NCBI GenBank assembly: GCA_013001055.1
Contig: JABDNH010000007.1
Span: 62,001 to 126,000 of the forward strand
Direction of reading: 5' to 3'
Source of the DNA: Sphingomonas sp.
Lineage (GTDB): Bacteria; Pseudomonadota; Alphaproteobacteria; Sphingomonadales; Sphingomonadaceae
Length of the DNA stretch: 64,000 nt
Under the pieces are notes generated by a model. The model had not been told where the DNA came from, made no database searches, and was given only the letters and a program-made list of their open reading frames with translations. Positions 17,000 through 25,370 of this stretch are shown here, one piece after another (positions within the stretch are counted from its first letter, which is position 1; each line of letters begins with the position of its first letter). The translations under genes and the position numbers were made by a program.

Positions 17000-18211
17000 A
17001 TGGGGAGTTTATCAAGTCAGGAACAGGCCGCCGTTGAGCGCGCCATGGCCGCGCAGGATACGATGTTCGAGCGCACCCGCGAATGGGCGGCGATCAACTC
17101 GGGTTCGCGCAACCTTGAAGGATTGGCAAAGGTCGGCGAGAAGCTGATGGAAGCCGTTTCGAGCCTGCCTGGCGACGCTAGCTATCGCGATCCTGCCCGC
17201 GTCGAAGCTGTCGATGCGGCGGGCAAGACGTTCGACATCGAGCATGGTCGCCATATCCACGTGCAGGTTCGCCCGGATGCGCCGCTGCGCCTGCTCTTCA
17301 CCGGCCACATGGACACGGTTTTCGGCGTCGATCATCCCTTCCAGGAGATGAAGTGGCTCGATGAGGGCAAAGTGTTGAATGGCCCGGGGATTACCGACAT
17401 GAAGGGCGGGATTGCCGTCATGCTGGCCGCACTGGATGCGGTCGAAGCGAGCGATGACGCGGCCAATTTCGGCTACGATATCGTATTCAACGCCGACGAG
17501 GAAGTCGGGTCGCTTTCCTCCTCCCCCTTGCTCACCCAAGCCGCAGCAGGCAAGCGCGCCGCGCTGACCTATGAACCATCCGCGCTGCCCGATGGCACGC
17601 TTGCTGGCGCCCGCTCGGGCAGCGGCAATTTCAGTTTTATCATCTCCGGCAAATCCGCGCACGCAGGCCGCAACCCGCAGGAGGGGCGCAACGCGCTGGT
17701 CGCTGCTGCCGACCTCGCCTTGCGCCTCAAGGCCGGAATGGACGATAACCTGTCGGTCAACCCCGCCAAGATCGATGGCGGCGGCCCCAACAATGTCGTG
17801 CCCGACCATGCGGTTCTTCGCGTCAATTTCCGGCCCAAGCTGCCCGCCGATCAGGACCGCGCCGAAACACTTATCGCCGACGCGCAGCACGCCGTCGCGC
17901 GCGAACATGACGTCGACATCCACCGCCACGGCGCCTTCGCCCGCCCGCCAAAGCCGCTCGAAGGCGATACCAGGAAATTGTTCGAACTCGTCCAGCGCGC
18001 CGGCGCCGATCTTGGCCAGGACATCGGCTGGAAACATACCGGCGGTGTGTGCGACGGCAATAATATAGCCGCCACCGGCGTGCCCGTCGTCGATACGATG
18101 GGCGTTCGCGGCGGTGCCATCCACTCTTCCGACGAATTCCTGATCGTCGACAGTCTTGGCGAACGTGCCGCCCTGTCGGCGCTGACCATCTTGAGGATCA
18201 TCAATTCATGA
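17000..18211 (+). CDS. M20-family metallopeptidase (CPG2-like), possible succinylglutamate hydrolase
   Basis: The 403-residue protein is a di-zinc M20 hydrolase of the carboxypeptidase G2 kind. Metal and catalytic motifs are FTGHMDTVFG (HxD), GPGITDMKGG, NADEEVGS (paired glutamates) and a C-terminal GGAIHSSDEF histidine. A dimerisation domain (about residues 190-300) includes SAHAGRNPQEGRNA. TAGGAGGC before the ATG is a strong ribosome binding site. Its stop overlaps the astA start (ATGA), so it is the first gene of an arginine succinyltransferase operon. CPG2 relatives cut C-terminal glutamate from N-acyl compounds. It may therefore replace AstE, which releases glutamate from succinylglutamate; this is inference. 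No signal peptide is visible. Confidence 0.88.
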   Translation: MGSLSSQEQAAVERAMAAQDTMFERTREWAAINSGSRNLEGLAKVGEKLMEAVSSLPGDASYRDPARVEAVDAAGKTFDIEHGRHIHVQVRPDAPLRLLFTGHMDTVFGVDHPFQEMKWLDEGKVLNGPGITDMKGGIAVMLAALDAVEASDDAANFGYDIVFNADEEVGSLSSSPLLTQAAAGKRAALTYEPSALPDGTLAGARSGSGNFSFIISGKSAHAGRNPQEGRNALVAAADLALRLKAGMDDNLSVNPAKIDGGGPNNVVPDHAVLRVNFRPKLPADQDRAETLIADAQHAVAREHDVDIHRHGAFARPPKPLEGDTRKLFELVQRAGADLGQDIGWKHTGGVCDGNNIAATGVPVVDTMGVRGGAIHSSDEFLIVDSLGERAALSALTILRIINS

Positions 18212-19227
18212 CGCATCGCATTCGCGCTGCCAAATCGTCCGATCTCGGCGCGCTATACGACCTCGCAAAGCTCACCGGCGGCGGTTTCACCAATCTGCCC
18301 GCCGACTACGCGACTCTCGAGAAGAAGATGGCAACGTCCGCCGCAGGATTCGCCCGCGAAGGCGATCATCAAGTGGGCGATCTTTATGTTTTCGTCCTCG
18401 AGGAAGTGGCCACCGGCAAGATTCGCGGCACCTGCCAGGTCTTCGGAGAGGTGGGCACCGAGCAACCCTTTTACAGCTACCGCATCAGCACGCTGACGCA
18501 GCGAAGCAAGGAACTCAACCGCACCTTCCATAACAAGCTGCTCACGCTCGTCACCGATCTCGAAGGTTGCAGCGAGGTTGGCGGGCTGTTCCTGCACCCG
18601 GGCGAACGTGCCGGTGGGCTCGGCATGCTGCTCGCACGCTCGCGCTACCTCTTCATCAAGCAGCACCGACCGCGCTTCGGCAACCGCGTGCTCGCGGAAC
18701 TGCGCGGTGTGATGGACTCCGCCGGACATTCGCCTTTCTGGGATGCGTTGGCGGGACGCTTTTTCGGGATGACCTTCCCCGAAGCCGACGATTTCAACGC
18801 CATGCACGGCACGCAATTCATCGCCGACCTCATGCCCAAGACGCCGATCTACATCGCCATGCTGCCCGATAATGCAAAGGCGGTCATCGGCCAGCCGCAC
18901 CCGACCGGACGCGCCGCACTGAAAATGCTCGAACGCGAAGGTTTCGTCTGGGACAATTATGTCGACATCTTCGATGGTGGCCCGACCGTGATCGCGCCCA
19001 CCGACAACATCGCCACGATCGCCAATAGCGGCGAATATGAAGTCATCGGCACGCATGGCGGCGATGGGGGCGAAAAGCTGATGGTCGCGAGCGGTAGCCT
19101 CGAGAAATTCGCCTGTTGCTACGCCATGGGGTCGATCGATGAAGGCGGTATCATGATCGATGCGGAAGCCATGGACAAACTCGGTGTCGGCAAAGGCGAC
19201 AAGATCCTCGGGATTGGTCGGCGATGA
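18208..19227 (+). CDS. astA: Arginine N-succinyltransferase
   Basis: AstA transfers succinate from succinyl-CoA to the alpha-amino group of arginine, the first step of the AST pathway that feeds arginine nitrogen and carbon into glutamate and succinate. The 339-residue length is normal. The protein starts with HRIRAAKSSDLGALYDLA, a GNAT-like beta-alpha opening, and has RYLFIKQHRPRFG and ELRGVMD, with the AstA-typical SPFWDALAGRFFGM and MPKTPIYIAMLP. Start and stop both sit in ATGA overlaps with the flanking genes, so the operon is translationally coupled. astC and astD are not in the window. Confidence 0.96.
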   Translation: MTHRIRAAKSSDLGALYDLAKLTGGGFTNLPADYATLEKKMATSAAGFAREGDHQVGDLYVFVLEEVATGKIRGTCQVFGEVGTEQPFYSYRISTLTQRSKELNRTFHNKLLTLVTDLEGCSEVGGLFLHPGERAGGLGMLLARSRYLFIKQHRPRFGNRVLAELRGVMDSAGHSPFWDALAGRFFGMTFPEADDFNAMHGTQFIADLMPKTPIYIAMLPDNAKAVIGQPHPTGRAALKMLEREGFVWDNYVDIFDGGPTVIAPTDNIATIANSGEYEVIGTHGGDGGEKLMVASGSLEKFACCYAMGSIDEGGIMIDAEAMDKLGVGKGDKILGIGRR

Positions 19228-20480
19228 TCCGCGAAATCAACTTCGACGGGCTGATCGGCCCGAGCCACAATTATGCCGGTCTCAGCCTTGGGAACCTCGC
19301 GTCGACAAGGAATGCGGGCGACGTCTCGCAGCCCCGCGCCGCGGCACTGCAGGGCATCGACAAGATGCGCACCAACTTGGGTCTTGGCCTGGTGCAGGGC
19401 GTTTTCATGCCAATGCCGCGCCCCAATCACGGTTGGCTGGCAAGGCTAGGCGCCGACTATGCCGATGCCGATCATGCGTTGGCAGCCAATGCCATGTCGG
19501 CGTCTTCGATGTGGGCCGCCAACGCAGCCACGGTCAGCCCCGCGCCGGATACGGCAGACGGTCGCTGCCACCTTACCGTCGCCAACCTCAAGACGATGCC
19601 GCACCGCAGCCATGAATGGCCCGATACGCTACGCCAGCTGCGCGTCGCTTTTTCGGACGACGCCGCCTTTGCCGTGCACGAGGCAGTGCCGCCGGCATTC
19701 GGCGATGAAGGCGCGGCGAACTTCATGCGCCTATGCGATCATCATGCCGAAAAGGGCGTCGAGATCTTTGTCTACGGCGTGTCGGGGGGGCCCTACCCTG
19801 CGCGGCAGCATATCGAGGCCAGCCGCGCCATTGCCCGCCTGCACGGGCTCGATGCCGACAAGACGCTGTTCATCCAGCAATCCGAAGAAGCCATCGCAGC
19901 GGGTGCGTTTCACAATGACGTCGTCGCCGTCGCCAACGAAAAGGTATTGTTTGCGCACGAAAAAGCCTTCGCCGACCGCGAGAACAGCCTGGCGCGGATC
20001 GCCGCCGCCTTCCCGGCGGTGGAGCTCGTCGAAGTCGCCGATGCCGACGTGCCCCTGGCCGACGCAATCTCCAGCTATCTCTTCAACGCACAGCTCGTCA
20101 CGCCGCCCAGCGGCGAAATGACCCTGGTCGTGCCCAGCGAGTGCCGCGAGACGCCAACTGTCTGGAACTGGCTCGAATCGCATCTTGCCTCGAATGGCCC
20201 GATCCGCCGCGTCGAGGTCGTCGATGTGCGCCAGTCCATGGCCAATGGTGGTGGCCCCGCCTGCCTGCGCCTGCGCGTGGCGTGCGATCCCGCGACGGTG
20301 GATCCGCGCTTCCTCGTGGACGAGGCCAAGCTCGATGCGATGGCCAAGGTCGTGGATCGCTACTGGCCGCATGAAATCGATGGGCGTGAGTTGCAGGGCG
20401 AGACGCTGCTCAACCAGGTCGTCGCCGCCCGCGCCGCCATGCTCGATGCGCTCGCCTTGGCGTCCGGCCTGTCGGATTAA
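19224..20480 (+). CDS. astB: N-succinylarginine dihydrolase
   Basis: AstB hydrolyses N2-succinylarginine to N2-succinylornithine, two ammonia and carbon dioxide. The protein begins REINFDGLIGPSHNYAGLSLGN, the family hallmark, and continues with MRTNLGLG, NAMSASSMWAANAATVSP, NLKTMPHRSHE, GAFHNDVVAVAN and NGGGPACLRLRV. These include the histidine and cysteine expected of this pentein (guanidino-modifying) fold. At 418 residues it is slightly shorter than the E. coli enzyme. The ATG overlaps the astA stop. It is the last gene of the operon: the following gene has its own sigma-54 type promoter. Confidence 0.97.
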   Translation: MIREINFDGLIGPSHNYAGLSLGNLASTRNAGDVSQPRAAALQGIDKMRTNLGLGLVQGVFMPMPRPNHGWLARLGADYADADHALAANAMSASSMWAANAATVSPAPDTADGRCHLTVANLKTMPHRSHEWPDTLRQLRVAFSDDAAFAVHEAVPPAFGDEGAANFMRLCDHHAEKGVEIFVYGVSGGPYPARQHIEASRAIARLHGLDADKTLFIQQSEEAIAAGAFHNDVVAVANEKVLFAHEKAFADRENSLARIAAAFPAVELVEVADADVPLADAISSYLFNAQLVTPPSGEMTLVVPSECRETPTVWNWLESHLASNGPIRRVEVVDVRQSMANGGGPACLRLRVACDPATVDPRFLVDEAKLDAMAKVVDRYWPHEIDGRELQGETLLNQVVAARAAMLDALALASGLSD

Positions 20481-20529
20481 CTAACAGTCAACCATATTCC
20501 TCAAGTCATTTTCGGCGGATTTGCGGGCT

Positions 20530-20545
20530 TGGCACGGCCTTTGCT
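20530..20545 (+). promoter_or_regulatory. Sigma-54 (-24/-12) promoter
   Basis: The sequence TGGCACGGCCTTTGCT matches the RpoN consensus TGGCACG-N4-TTGCW, with the invariant GG at 20531-20532 and GC at 20543-20544, ten bases apart as required. The start point would fall around 20555, only a few bases before the ATG at 20558, implying a nearly leaderless mRNA. No enhancer-binding site was identified. Confidence 0.6.
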
Positions 20546-20557
20546 TAACCTTTTGCG

Positions 20558-20881
20558 ATGCTCAAGAAGATAGGCCGCCTCTTCACGATCAAAACGCGCT
20601 TCGAAGCGCTGCTGGTGACCTATGCCATCGCGGTGGGTGCCATATCGCGCGGCCAGGCCTACCTCTATGAATATCCGGGTGTCGGCGGCTGGCTGCTTTT
20701 TGCCTGCTGCCTTGGCCTGCCATTTTTGGCCGGCGCCAAGCTGCTCGATTCGGTTCGCAAGCCTGAATCCAGGCAGGCGCGGGTACTGATCGAGCCGCGC
20801 CGCCGTCGCAGGGCGGTGCGTCACCGCCGCTATCGACGCGTCAGCGATACTCCGCGTACGGAGTCCCGGCGGCGAGCCTGA
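20558..20881 (+). CDS. Small membrane protein with arginine-rich tail
   Basis: The 107-residue product begins MLKKIGRLFTIKTRFEALLV and has two predicted membrane segments (about residues 17-35 and 46-62, LLFACCLGLPFLAGAKLL). It ends in a strongly basic tail (RRRRRAVRHRRYRR, then a second RRR) that should stay in the cytoplasm. I see no known domain. The ATG lacks a Shine-Dalgarno sequence but lies about two bases from the start point predicted for a sigma-54 promoter. The 3' end overlaps the opposing gene by 41 nt. The tail could bind nucleic acid or acidic lipid; that is speculation. Confidence 0.72.
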   Translation: MLKKIGRLFTIKTRFEALLVTYAIAVGAISRGQAYLYEYPGVGGWLLFACCLGLPFLAGAKLLDSVRKPESRQARVLIEPRRRRRAVRHRRYRRVSDTPRTESRRRA

Positions 20882-21179
20882 GCGTGACCGCGCTCACTTC
20901 GCACAAATTCACACCGCTCCAGACGATCGCATCGCCTGATGCCGGCATCGCCTTGATGTCGAACGCGCAATCGGGGTTCGAAAATGCAATGCTCGATTGA
21001 GCGCCGCGTGCGGGCGCAGCACCGAGCGGTTTCCACGTGCTCGACCCGGTACGGCGAATCTCGAGGTTACCAAGCGCCTGCTCGGTGCCATTGACCAGCA
21101 CGAAATCGGTGGCCTGGGCGTGGAGCGGGGCCGCCAGCGCGAGCCCTAGCAACGGAAAAATGGCACAATTCTTTATCAT
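20841..21179 (-). CDS. Small secreted protein, function unknown
   Basis: The 112-residue product starts with a clear signal peptide (MIKNCAIFPLLGLALAAPLHAQA, cleavage likely after HAQA). The mature part of about 90 residues reads as beta-rich (DFVLVNGTEQALGNLEIRR, SIAFSNPDCAFDIKAM, VNLCEVSAVTLRL), with two cysteines that could pair. It would be periplasmic or secreted. Its last 41 nt overlap the end of the convergent small membrane protein gene. I recognise no family. The frame's coherence and signal peptide make it a likely real gene. Confidence 0.72.
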   Translation of the reverse strand: MIKNCAIFPLLGLALAAPLHAQATDFVLVNGTEQALGNLEIRRTGSSTWKPLGAAPARGAQSSIAFSNPDCAFDIKAMPASGDAIVWSGVNLCEVSAVTLRLAAGTPYAEYR

Positions 21180-21303
21180 AGATTTAACCTAGCCTTCTGA
21201 ATGGCCTATGTCGACATGCGAAGACTTTACGAGAGCTTAACTTCTATGCAGCATCCTGCGCAGTCAGAAGGGTGATTCGCCTAAATCACGGGGAGGCTGA
21301 CTT

Positions 21304-21459
21304 TTGCAGTTGGAATCGAACTATCGCTTCTATCTTCGCCGCGCCGCACAGGAACGTGTCCGCGCCGTCCGCGCCATCACCGATGAAGCACGCGCCCGCC
21401 ATGAAGAACTCGCAATGCGCTTTGCCGAACGCGCCGAGGATTATCGCCAGATCGCCTAG
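21304..21459 (+). CDS. 51-residue helical protein with TTG start
   Basis: A TTG at 21304 is preceded seven bases upstream by GGGAGG, an excellent ribosome binding site, and opens a 51-codon frame ending at a TAG. The product begins MQLESNYRFYLRRAAQERVR and continues as one long amphipathic helix rich in arginine, glutamate and alanine, ending YRQIA. I associate this kind of protein with sphingomonads, where its role is unknown. An inverted repeat (GTGATT at 21272-21277, AATCAC at 21284-21289) sits just before the ribosome binding site. A strong terminator follows 22 nt after the stop. The TTG start and short length make it easy to miss. Confidence 0.75.
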   Translation: MQLESNYRFYLRRAAQERVRAVRAITDEARARHEELAMRFAERAEDYRQIA

Positions 21460-21481
21460 CGAAAAGCGCCAGACCAGACAC

Positions 21482-21511
21482 AAAAAAGGCCGGGATCGCT
21501 CCCGGCCTTTT
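21482..21511. terminator. Bidirectional rho-independent terminator
   Basis: A perfect 8-bp stem (GGCCGGGA at 21488-21495, TCCCGGCC at 21500-21507) with a TCGC tetraloop is flanked by six A on the left and four T on the right. It can end transcription of the 51-residue gene rightward and of the SleB-like gene leftward, the two genes that converge here. Confidence 0.9.
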
Positions 21512-21530
21512 CGTATATAGTTTTGCTGCC

Positions 21531-22085
21531 TTAAGCTTCGTAGAAGATGTGCACCCCGACCTTGGCAACCTGGTTCAGCCGCTTGCGCCAAACGGGCTTC
21601 ACATAGTCGGCATGATACCAAAGCACGCCTTCGGGCACGACTTCATGCGCATCTTCGATCGCGATACGCGCCACGGCCTTTGCGGTTTCCCAGCTTTCCA
21701 TATCGCGGACCTTCGGGAAGCTGCGGTTCTTGACGAAGCTGAACTGCGCTTTCTGCTTGATCACGTCGCACCACGTCGACGGATACTTCTCGCTCTCGGT
21801 GCGGTTGATCACCACGTCGGCAACCGCCAACTGGCCCTCAATGCTCTCGCCGCGGGCTTCGAAATAGACGGCATTGGCAAGACACTTGCCCTGCTCGTCG
21901 AGGGAAAAACCCTCTTTATACTCTTCAACCAGTTCGGGCAGTTCCTTGGGCGCTTCAGGCTCGGTCTCGATAGTAACCGGCGCGCGCTCCATGATCTTTT
22001 CTTCACCCATGGCCGCATTGGCGTTCAAGCCAAATACAAGAGCAGCCAACGCCGGCACCATGCCGGCCCCCAAATATCGCTTCAT
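21531..22085 (-). CDS. SleB-type cell wall hydrolase
   Basis: From ATG 22085 the protein is 184 residues with a signal peptide (MKRYLGAGMVPALAALVFG, then LNANAAMG). The C-terminal 110 residues are a SleB/Hydrolase_2 domain: CLANAVYFEARGESIEGQLAVA carries the catalytic glutamate, followed by VVINRTESEKYP, CDVIKQKAQFSFV and GVLWYHADYVKPVW. Such enzymes are lytic transglycosylase-like and cleave peptidoglycan in the periplasm. A start at 22133 would place 16 polar residues before the signal peptide and is less likely. The gene ends just before the shared terminator at 21482-21511. Confidence 0.9.
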   Translation of the reverse strand: MKRYLGAGMVPALAALVFGLNANAAMGEEKIMERAPVTIETEPEAPKELPELVEEYKEGFSLDEQGKCLANAVYFEARGESIEGQLAVADVVINRTESEKYPSTWCDVIKQKAQFSFVKNRSFPKVRDMESWETAKAVARIAIEDAHEVVPEGVLWYHADYVKPVWRKRLNQVAKVGVHIFYEA

Positions 22086-22421
22086 GATTTCTCTAGATAC
22101 GTGCGGTAAGTCGTCCCCGTCGGGTCCCTCCACGGCCCCAATGACGCTTTCGATCTTTCCGTCTCGCCCTCGCTCTTCGCTGACCCTCCACGGCAGCGCG
22201 AGCCCTCGCTCAATTCCTTATGAGGCCTATTTAATGGCTATTTCCCGCCAGACAATCGCCTCGTCGATGAACTGTTGTTGCAGTGCGACAAAGCATGCAA
22301 CATATTGTTTTTCAACACTTTTCTTGCTTACGAATGAACATATACTGCTCAATTTATCGCCGTCAGGCAACGCCCCAACGTGCGCTGAACGAAATCGGGA
22401 CGCTTAACGGTTAATTCCAGC
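22086..22421. other. Intergenic region between typA and the wall hydrolase gene
   Basis: I find no supported gene in these 336 bases. The middle part (about 22225-22345) is AT-richer than its surroundings and probably holds the minus-strand promoter of the wall hydrolase gene, but no -35/-10 pair is convincing. Near the typA end the short inverted repeat TTAA-CGG-TTAA occurs without a T-tract, so it is not a clear terminator. Confidence 0.5.
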
Positions 22422-24236
22422 TTAGGCGTCTTCCTTCTTTTTCATCTTTTTGCGCTCGTGCGTATCGAGATAGCGCTTGCGCAGACGAATTGATTTGGGC
22501 GTCACTTCGACCAACTCGTCGTCCTGGATATAAGCAATGGCCTGCTCCAGCGTCATGCGTTTGGGCGGTGTCAGGCGAATGCCCTCATCCTTGCCCGAGG
22601 CGCGGAAGTTGGTGAGCTGTTTGGATTTCTGCGCGTTGACTTCGAGATCCTGTGGTTTGGCGTTCTCGCCGATCACCATGCCGGCGTAGAGCTTCTCGCC
22701 CGGTGACACGAACAAAATGCCGCGATCTTCCAGCGCGTTAAGCGCGTACCCGACCGCTTCGCCCTTATCCATCGAGATCAGAACGCCATTCTGGCGCCCT
22801 TCGATCTTGCCTTTGTGCGGACCGTATTTCTCGAACACGCGGTTCATGATGCCGGTGCCGCGCGTGTCGGACAGGAATTCGCCGTGATAGCCAATGAGGC
22901 CGCGGCTGGGCGCGCTGAAGGTCAGCCGTGTCTTGCCGCCACCCGACGGGCGCATGTCGGTCATTTCGGCCTTTCGCAGTGCCATCTTCTCGACGACAGT
23001 GCCCGAATATTCGTCATCGACATCGACGACGACGGTCTCGTAAGGCTCCTCGCGGCCATTGGGGCCTTCCTGGAACAGCACGCGCGGCCGGCTGATCGAC
23101 AGTTCAAAGCCTTCGCGGCGCATATTCTCGATAAGCACGCCCAGCTGCAATTCGCCGCGGCCCGCCACTTCGAAGGCATCCTTGTCAGCGCTTTCGGAAA
23201 TGCGGATCGCGACGTTGCTTTCGGCTTCGCGCTCGAGGCGTTCGCGAATCACGCGGCTCTGCACCTTGTCGCCTTCCTGGCCCGCGTAAGGGCTGTCATT
23301 AACGGCAAACGTCATGCTGAGCGTGGGCGGATCGATTTCGCGCGCCGGCAGCGGCTCAACGATCTGCGGCGTGCCGATCGTGTTGGACACGGTCGCTTCG
23401 ACGAGGCCCGCGATGGCCACGATATCGCCAGCCTTGGCGCTCTCCACTGGAACACGCTCCAGGCCTTCGAAGGCGAATAGCTTGGTACAGCGCCCTTCTT
23501 CGACCTTCTTGCCATTGACATCGATCGCCTTGATCGGATCGCCGACGTTGAGCGTGCCGCTCTCGATACGCCCCGTCAGGATCCGGCCGAGGAAGTTATC
23601 GCGGTCGAGCAGTGTCGCCAGCATCTTGAATTCCCCGTCGGGATCGAGACCCGGCTCGGGAACATGCTCGACGATGGTTTCGAACAAGGGCGTCAGGTCG
23701 CCGTCGCGTACGCTATCGTCGCGTCCAGCATAGCCAGAGCGTCCCGAAGCATAGAGTGTCGGGAAGTCCAATTGCTCGTCATTGGCATCGAGATTGAGGA
23801 ACAGCTCAAAACATTCGTCGAGCACTTCGGCGGGACGCGCGTCGGGCCGGTCGATCTTGTTAACGACCACGATCGGCTTGAGCCCCAAGCCCAGCGCTTT
23901 GCCGGTGACGAACTTGGTCTGCGGCATCGGTCCTTCGGCGGCGTCGACCAGCAGGATGACACCATCGACCATGCTGAGGATGCGCTCCACCTCGGCACCA
24001 AAGTCCGCGTGACCCGGCGTGTCGACGATATTGATGTGCGTGCCCTGCCATTCGACGCTGGTACATTTGGCAAGGATCGTGATGCCGCGCTCTTTTTCCA
24101 GCTCGTTCGAATCCATCGCACGCTCTTCCACGCGCTGGTTGTCGCGAAAGGTGCCGGACTGGCGGAACAGCTGGTCGACCAATGTGGTTTTGCCATGGTC
24201 GACGTGCGCGATAATCGCGACGTTACGTAGTGACAT
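22422..24236 (-). CDS. typA: Ribosome-associated translational GTPase TypA/BipA
   Basis: The 604-residue protein is a full-length TypA/BipA. GTPase motifs are [14 protein letters not shown] (G1), a conserved threonine in ERGITI (G2), DTPGHADFG (G3), [10 protein letters not shown] (G4) and SGRSGYA (G5 region). Domains II, III and V follow, then the TypA-specific C-terminal domain ([14 protein letters not shown] and [13 protein letters not shown]). It binds the 70S ribosome and 50S assembly intermediates and is needed mainly under stress or cold. The C-terminus ends in a basic stretch ([11 protein letters not shown]). It stands alone, with 72 nt between its start and the MarR gene. Confidence 0.97.
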   Translation of the reverse strand: MSLRNVAIIAHVDHGKTTLVDQLFRQSGTFRDNQRVEERAMDSNELEKERGITILAKCTSVEWQGTHINIVDTPGHADFGAEVERILSMVDGVILLVDAAEGPMPQTKFVTGKALGLGLKPIVVVNKIDRPDARPAEVLDECFELFLNLDANDEQLDFPTLYASGRSGYAGRDDSVRDGDLTPLFETIVEHVPEPGLDPDGEFKMLATLLDRDNFLGRILTGRIESGTLNVGDPIKAIDVNGKKVEEGRCTKLFAFEGLERVPVESAKAGDIVAIAGLVEATVSNTIGTPQIVEPLPAREIDPPTLSMTFAVNDSPYAGQEGDKVQSRVIRERLEREAESNVAIRISESADKDAFEVAGRGELQLGVLIENMRREGFELSISRPRVLFQEGPNGREEPYETVVVDVDDEYSGTVVEKMALRKAEMTDMRPSGGGKTRLTFSAPSRGLIGYHGEFLSDTRGTGIMNRVFEKYGPHKGKIEGRQNGVLISMDKGEAVGYALNALEDRGILFVSPGEKLYAGMVIGENAKPQDLEVNAQKSKQLTNFRASGKDEGIRLTPPKRMTLEQAIAYIQDDELVEVTPKSIRLRKRYLDTHERKKMKKKEDA

Positions 24237-24308
24237 TTTTCTTTTCCTCGGGGGACGTTTGGCGCGCCCCTACAGCATCAGGCCCGTTGCTGCAATGCAG
24301 CAAGCACC

Positions 24309-24716
24309 TCAACGCATATGTTCGAGGATCTCCACTGCGCGCTCCACGGCGCGCTGCTCGCTGGGTGCCAGCGTGCCGATCCGCTCTGCCAGCCGCCCAT
24401 GATCGGCCGCCGTGTCTTCGAGGTGGCGCTTGCCCTCTTCGGTCAACCGCAGCTGCAAGCGGCGCCGATGGTCGGGATCGGGGCGCCGATCGACGAGGCC
24501 GTCGCGCACCGCGGCATCGACCGCGCGGCTGATCGCCGGCGCTCCGCGATTGACCGCTTCGGCCACCGCGCCAAGGCTGGCGGGTTCCATCTCCTCGATC
24601 GCCATCAGCATCGACCGTTCCTGCAACCGGTAACGGTCCTGCAGGCGGCCATCGTCGAGCCGTTCGATAACGGCAGCCAGCCGCTGCGCAATCCTGTCTT
24701 CGTTGAGCTTGAACAT
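24309..24716 (-). CDS. MarR-family transcriptional regulator
   Basis: The 135-residue protein has the MarR fold: an N-terminal dimerisation helix ([20 protein letters not shown]), the winged helix ([32 protein letters not shown]), the wing [16 protein letters not shown] with the conserved D-R-R pattern, and a C-terminal dimerisation helix. It should bind a palindrome as a dimer. A dyad of GCAAGTT and AACTTGC lies in the 150-nt gap between it and the divergent gene at 24867, so it may control itself and that neighbour. The ligand is unknown; no redox cysteine is present. Confidence 0.9.
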   Translation of the reverse strand: MFKLNEDRIAQRLAAVIERLDDGRLQDRYRLQERSMLMAIEEMEPASLGAVAEAVNRGAPAISRAVDAAVRDGLVDRRPDPDHRRRLQLRLTEEGKRHLEDTAADHGRLAERIGTLAPSEQRAVERAVEILEHMR

Positions 24717-24746
24717 ACTTCGACGCTAGCGATTAATTGCAGCACC

Positions 24747-24781
24747 GCAAGTTTTCCCATCGCAAAATATGTGCAACTTGC
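24747..24781. promoter_or_regulatory. Candidate operator dyad in the marR divergent promoter region
   Basis: Seven-base arms GCAAGTT (24747-24753) and AACTTGC (24775-24781) are exact inverted copies separated by 21 bases, about 48 bp upstream of the MarR start codon at the dyad centre. An 8-base direct repeat, TTAATTGC, flanks the dyad at 24733 and 24790. It could bind the MarR protein; the spacer is long for one dimer, so two dimers or chance are possible. Confidence 0.35.
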
Positions 24782-24866
24782 AGTTAGCGTTAATTGCCTA
24801 TCGATGAGATTCGGTTGACGGCGCTGCGGCTTTGGCCAAGCTAAGCGCGGGCTAAGGAGGCTTCGA

Positions 24867-25370
24867 ATGTTACTCACTGCCATCGCAGCATTCTTGATGG
24901 ATGATCCATTCAGCAATCCGTGCCAGGATGATCGCGGCCGGGACCGATGCTCCGCAGAGATGCAAGCCGCCACCCTTGAAGTCTTTAGTGCCCAGCCGCT
25001 CTCTACATATAACGAGCAACGTACGGCCGTCAGACGCGTGTTCTACGTCAACGGCTATGGCTCCGATATCATGGCGTTAGAGTTTTTTCGGCCCGAAGGC
25101 GCGCGCCCTTTTGTGAAAGTCAGCGCCCCCACGACTAGTGACGGAAAACAAACCAGCATCGAAGCGCCAATCTCGGACGAGGACTGGGCGAAACTCGTTT
25201 CCCAGAGCGAGCGCTTAGAATGGTTAATCACGAAACCGCCGGCCAGCGCAAATCCCGCCAAGGCTGACGGCCAAGACGACATCGTCCTCTGCCTGCACAG
25301 CTGGGTCTATTGGGCAGAGGCTACGGGCGATGGTGAACGTCGCTCCACCGTCAATGACGCTTGCCAATGA
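24867..25370 (+). CDS. Unknown protein, N-terminal part of a probably frameshifted gene
   Basis: AAGGAGG six bases before the ATG is a near-perfect ribosome binding site, so translation starts here. The 167-residue product begins with a short hydrophobic run (MLLTAIAAFL), too short for a clear signal peptide, then a cysteine-containing segment and mixed alpha-beta sequence ending [19 protein letters not shown]. The frame stops at 25370, while the next frame continues with matching composition, overlapping by 41 nt. Skipping one base near 25367 would join DAC to [17 protein letters not shown] and make one protein of about 345 residues. I recognise no family. Confidence 0.6.
   Translation: MLLTAIAAFLMDDPFSNPCQDDRGRDRCSAEMQAATLEVFSAQPLSTYNEQRTAVRRVFYVNGYGSDIMALEFFRPEGARPFVKVSAPTTSDGKQTSIEAPISDEDWAKLVSQSERLEWLITKPPASANPAKADGQDDIVLCLHSWVYWAEATGDGERRSTVNDACQ

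Noticed and set aside
22225-22345. AT-rich stretch as a possible small RNA gene
   Set aside because: No terminator or clear promoter frames it; it is better explained as the promoter region of the wall hydrolase gene.
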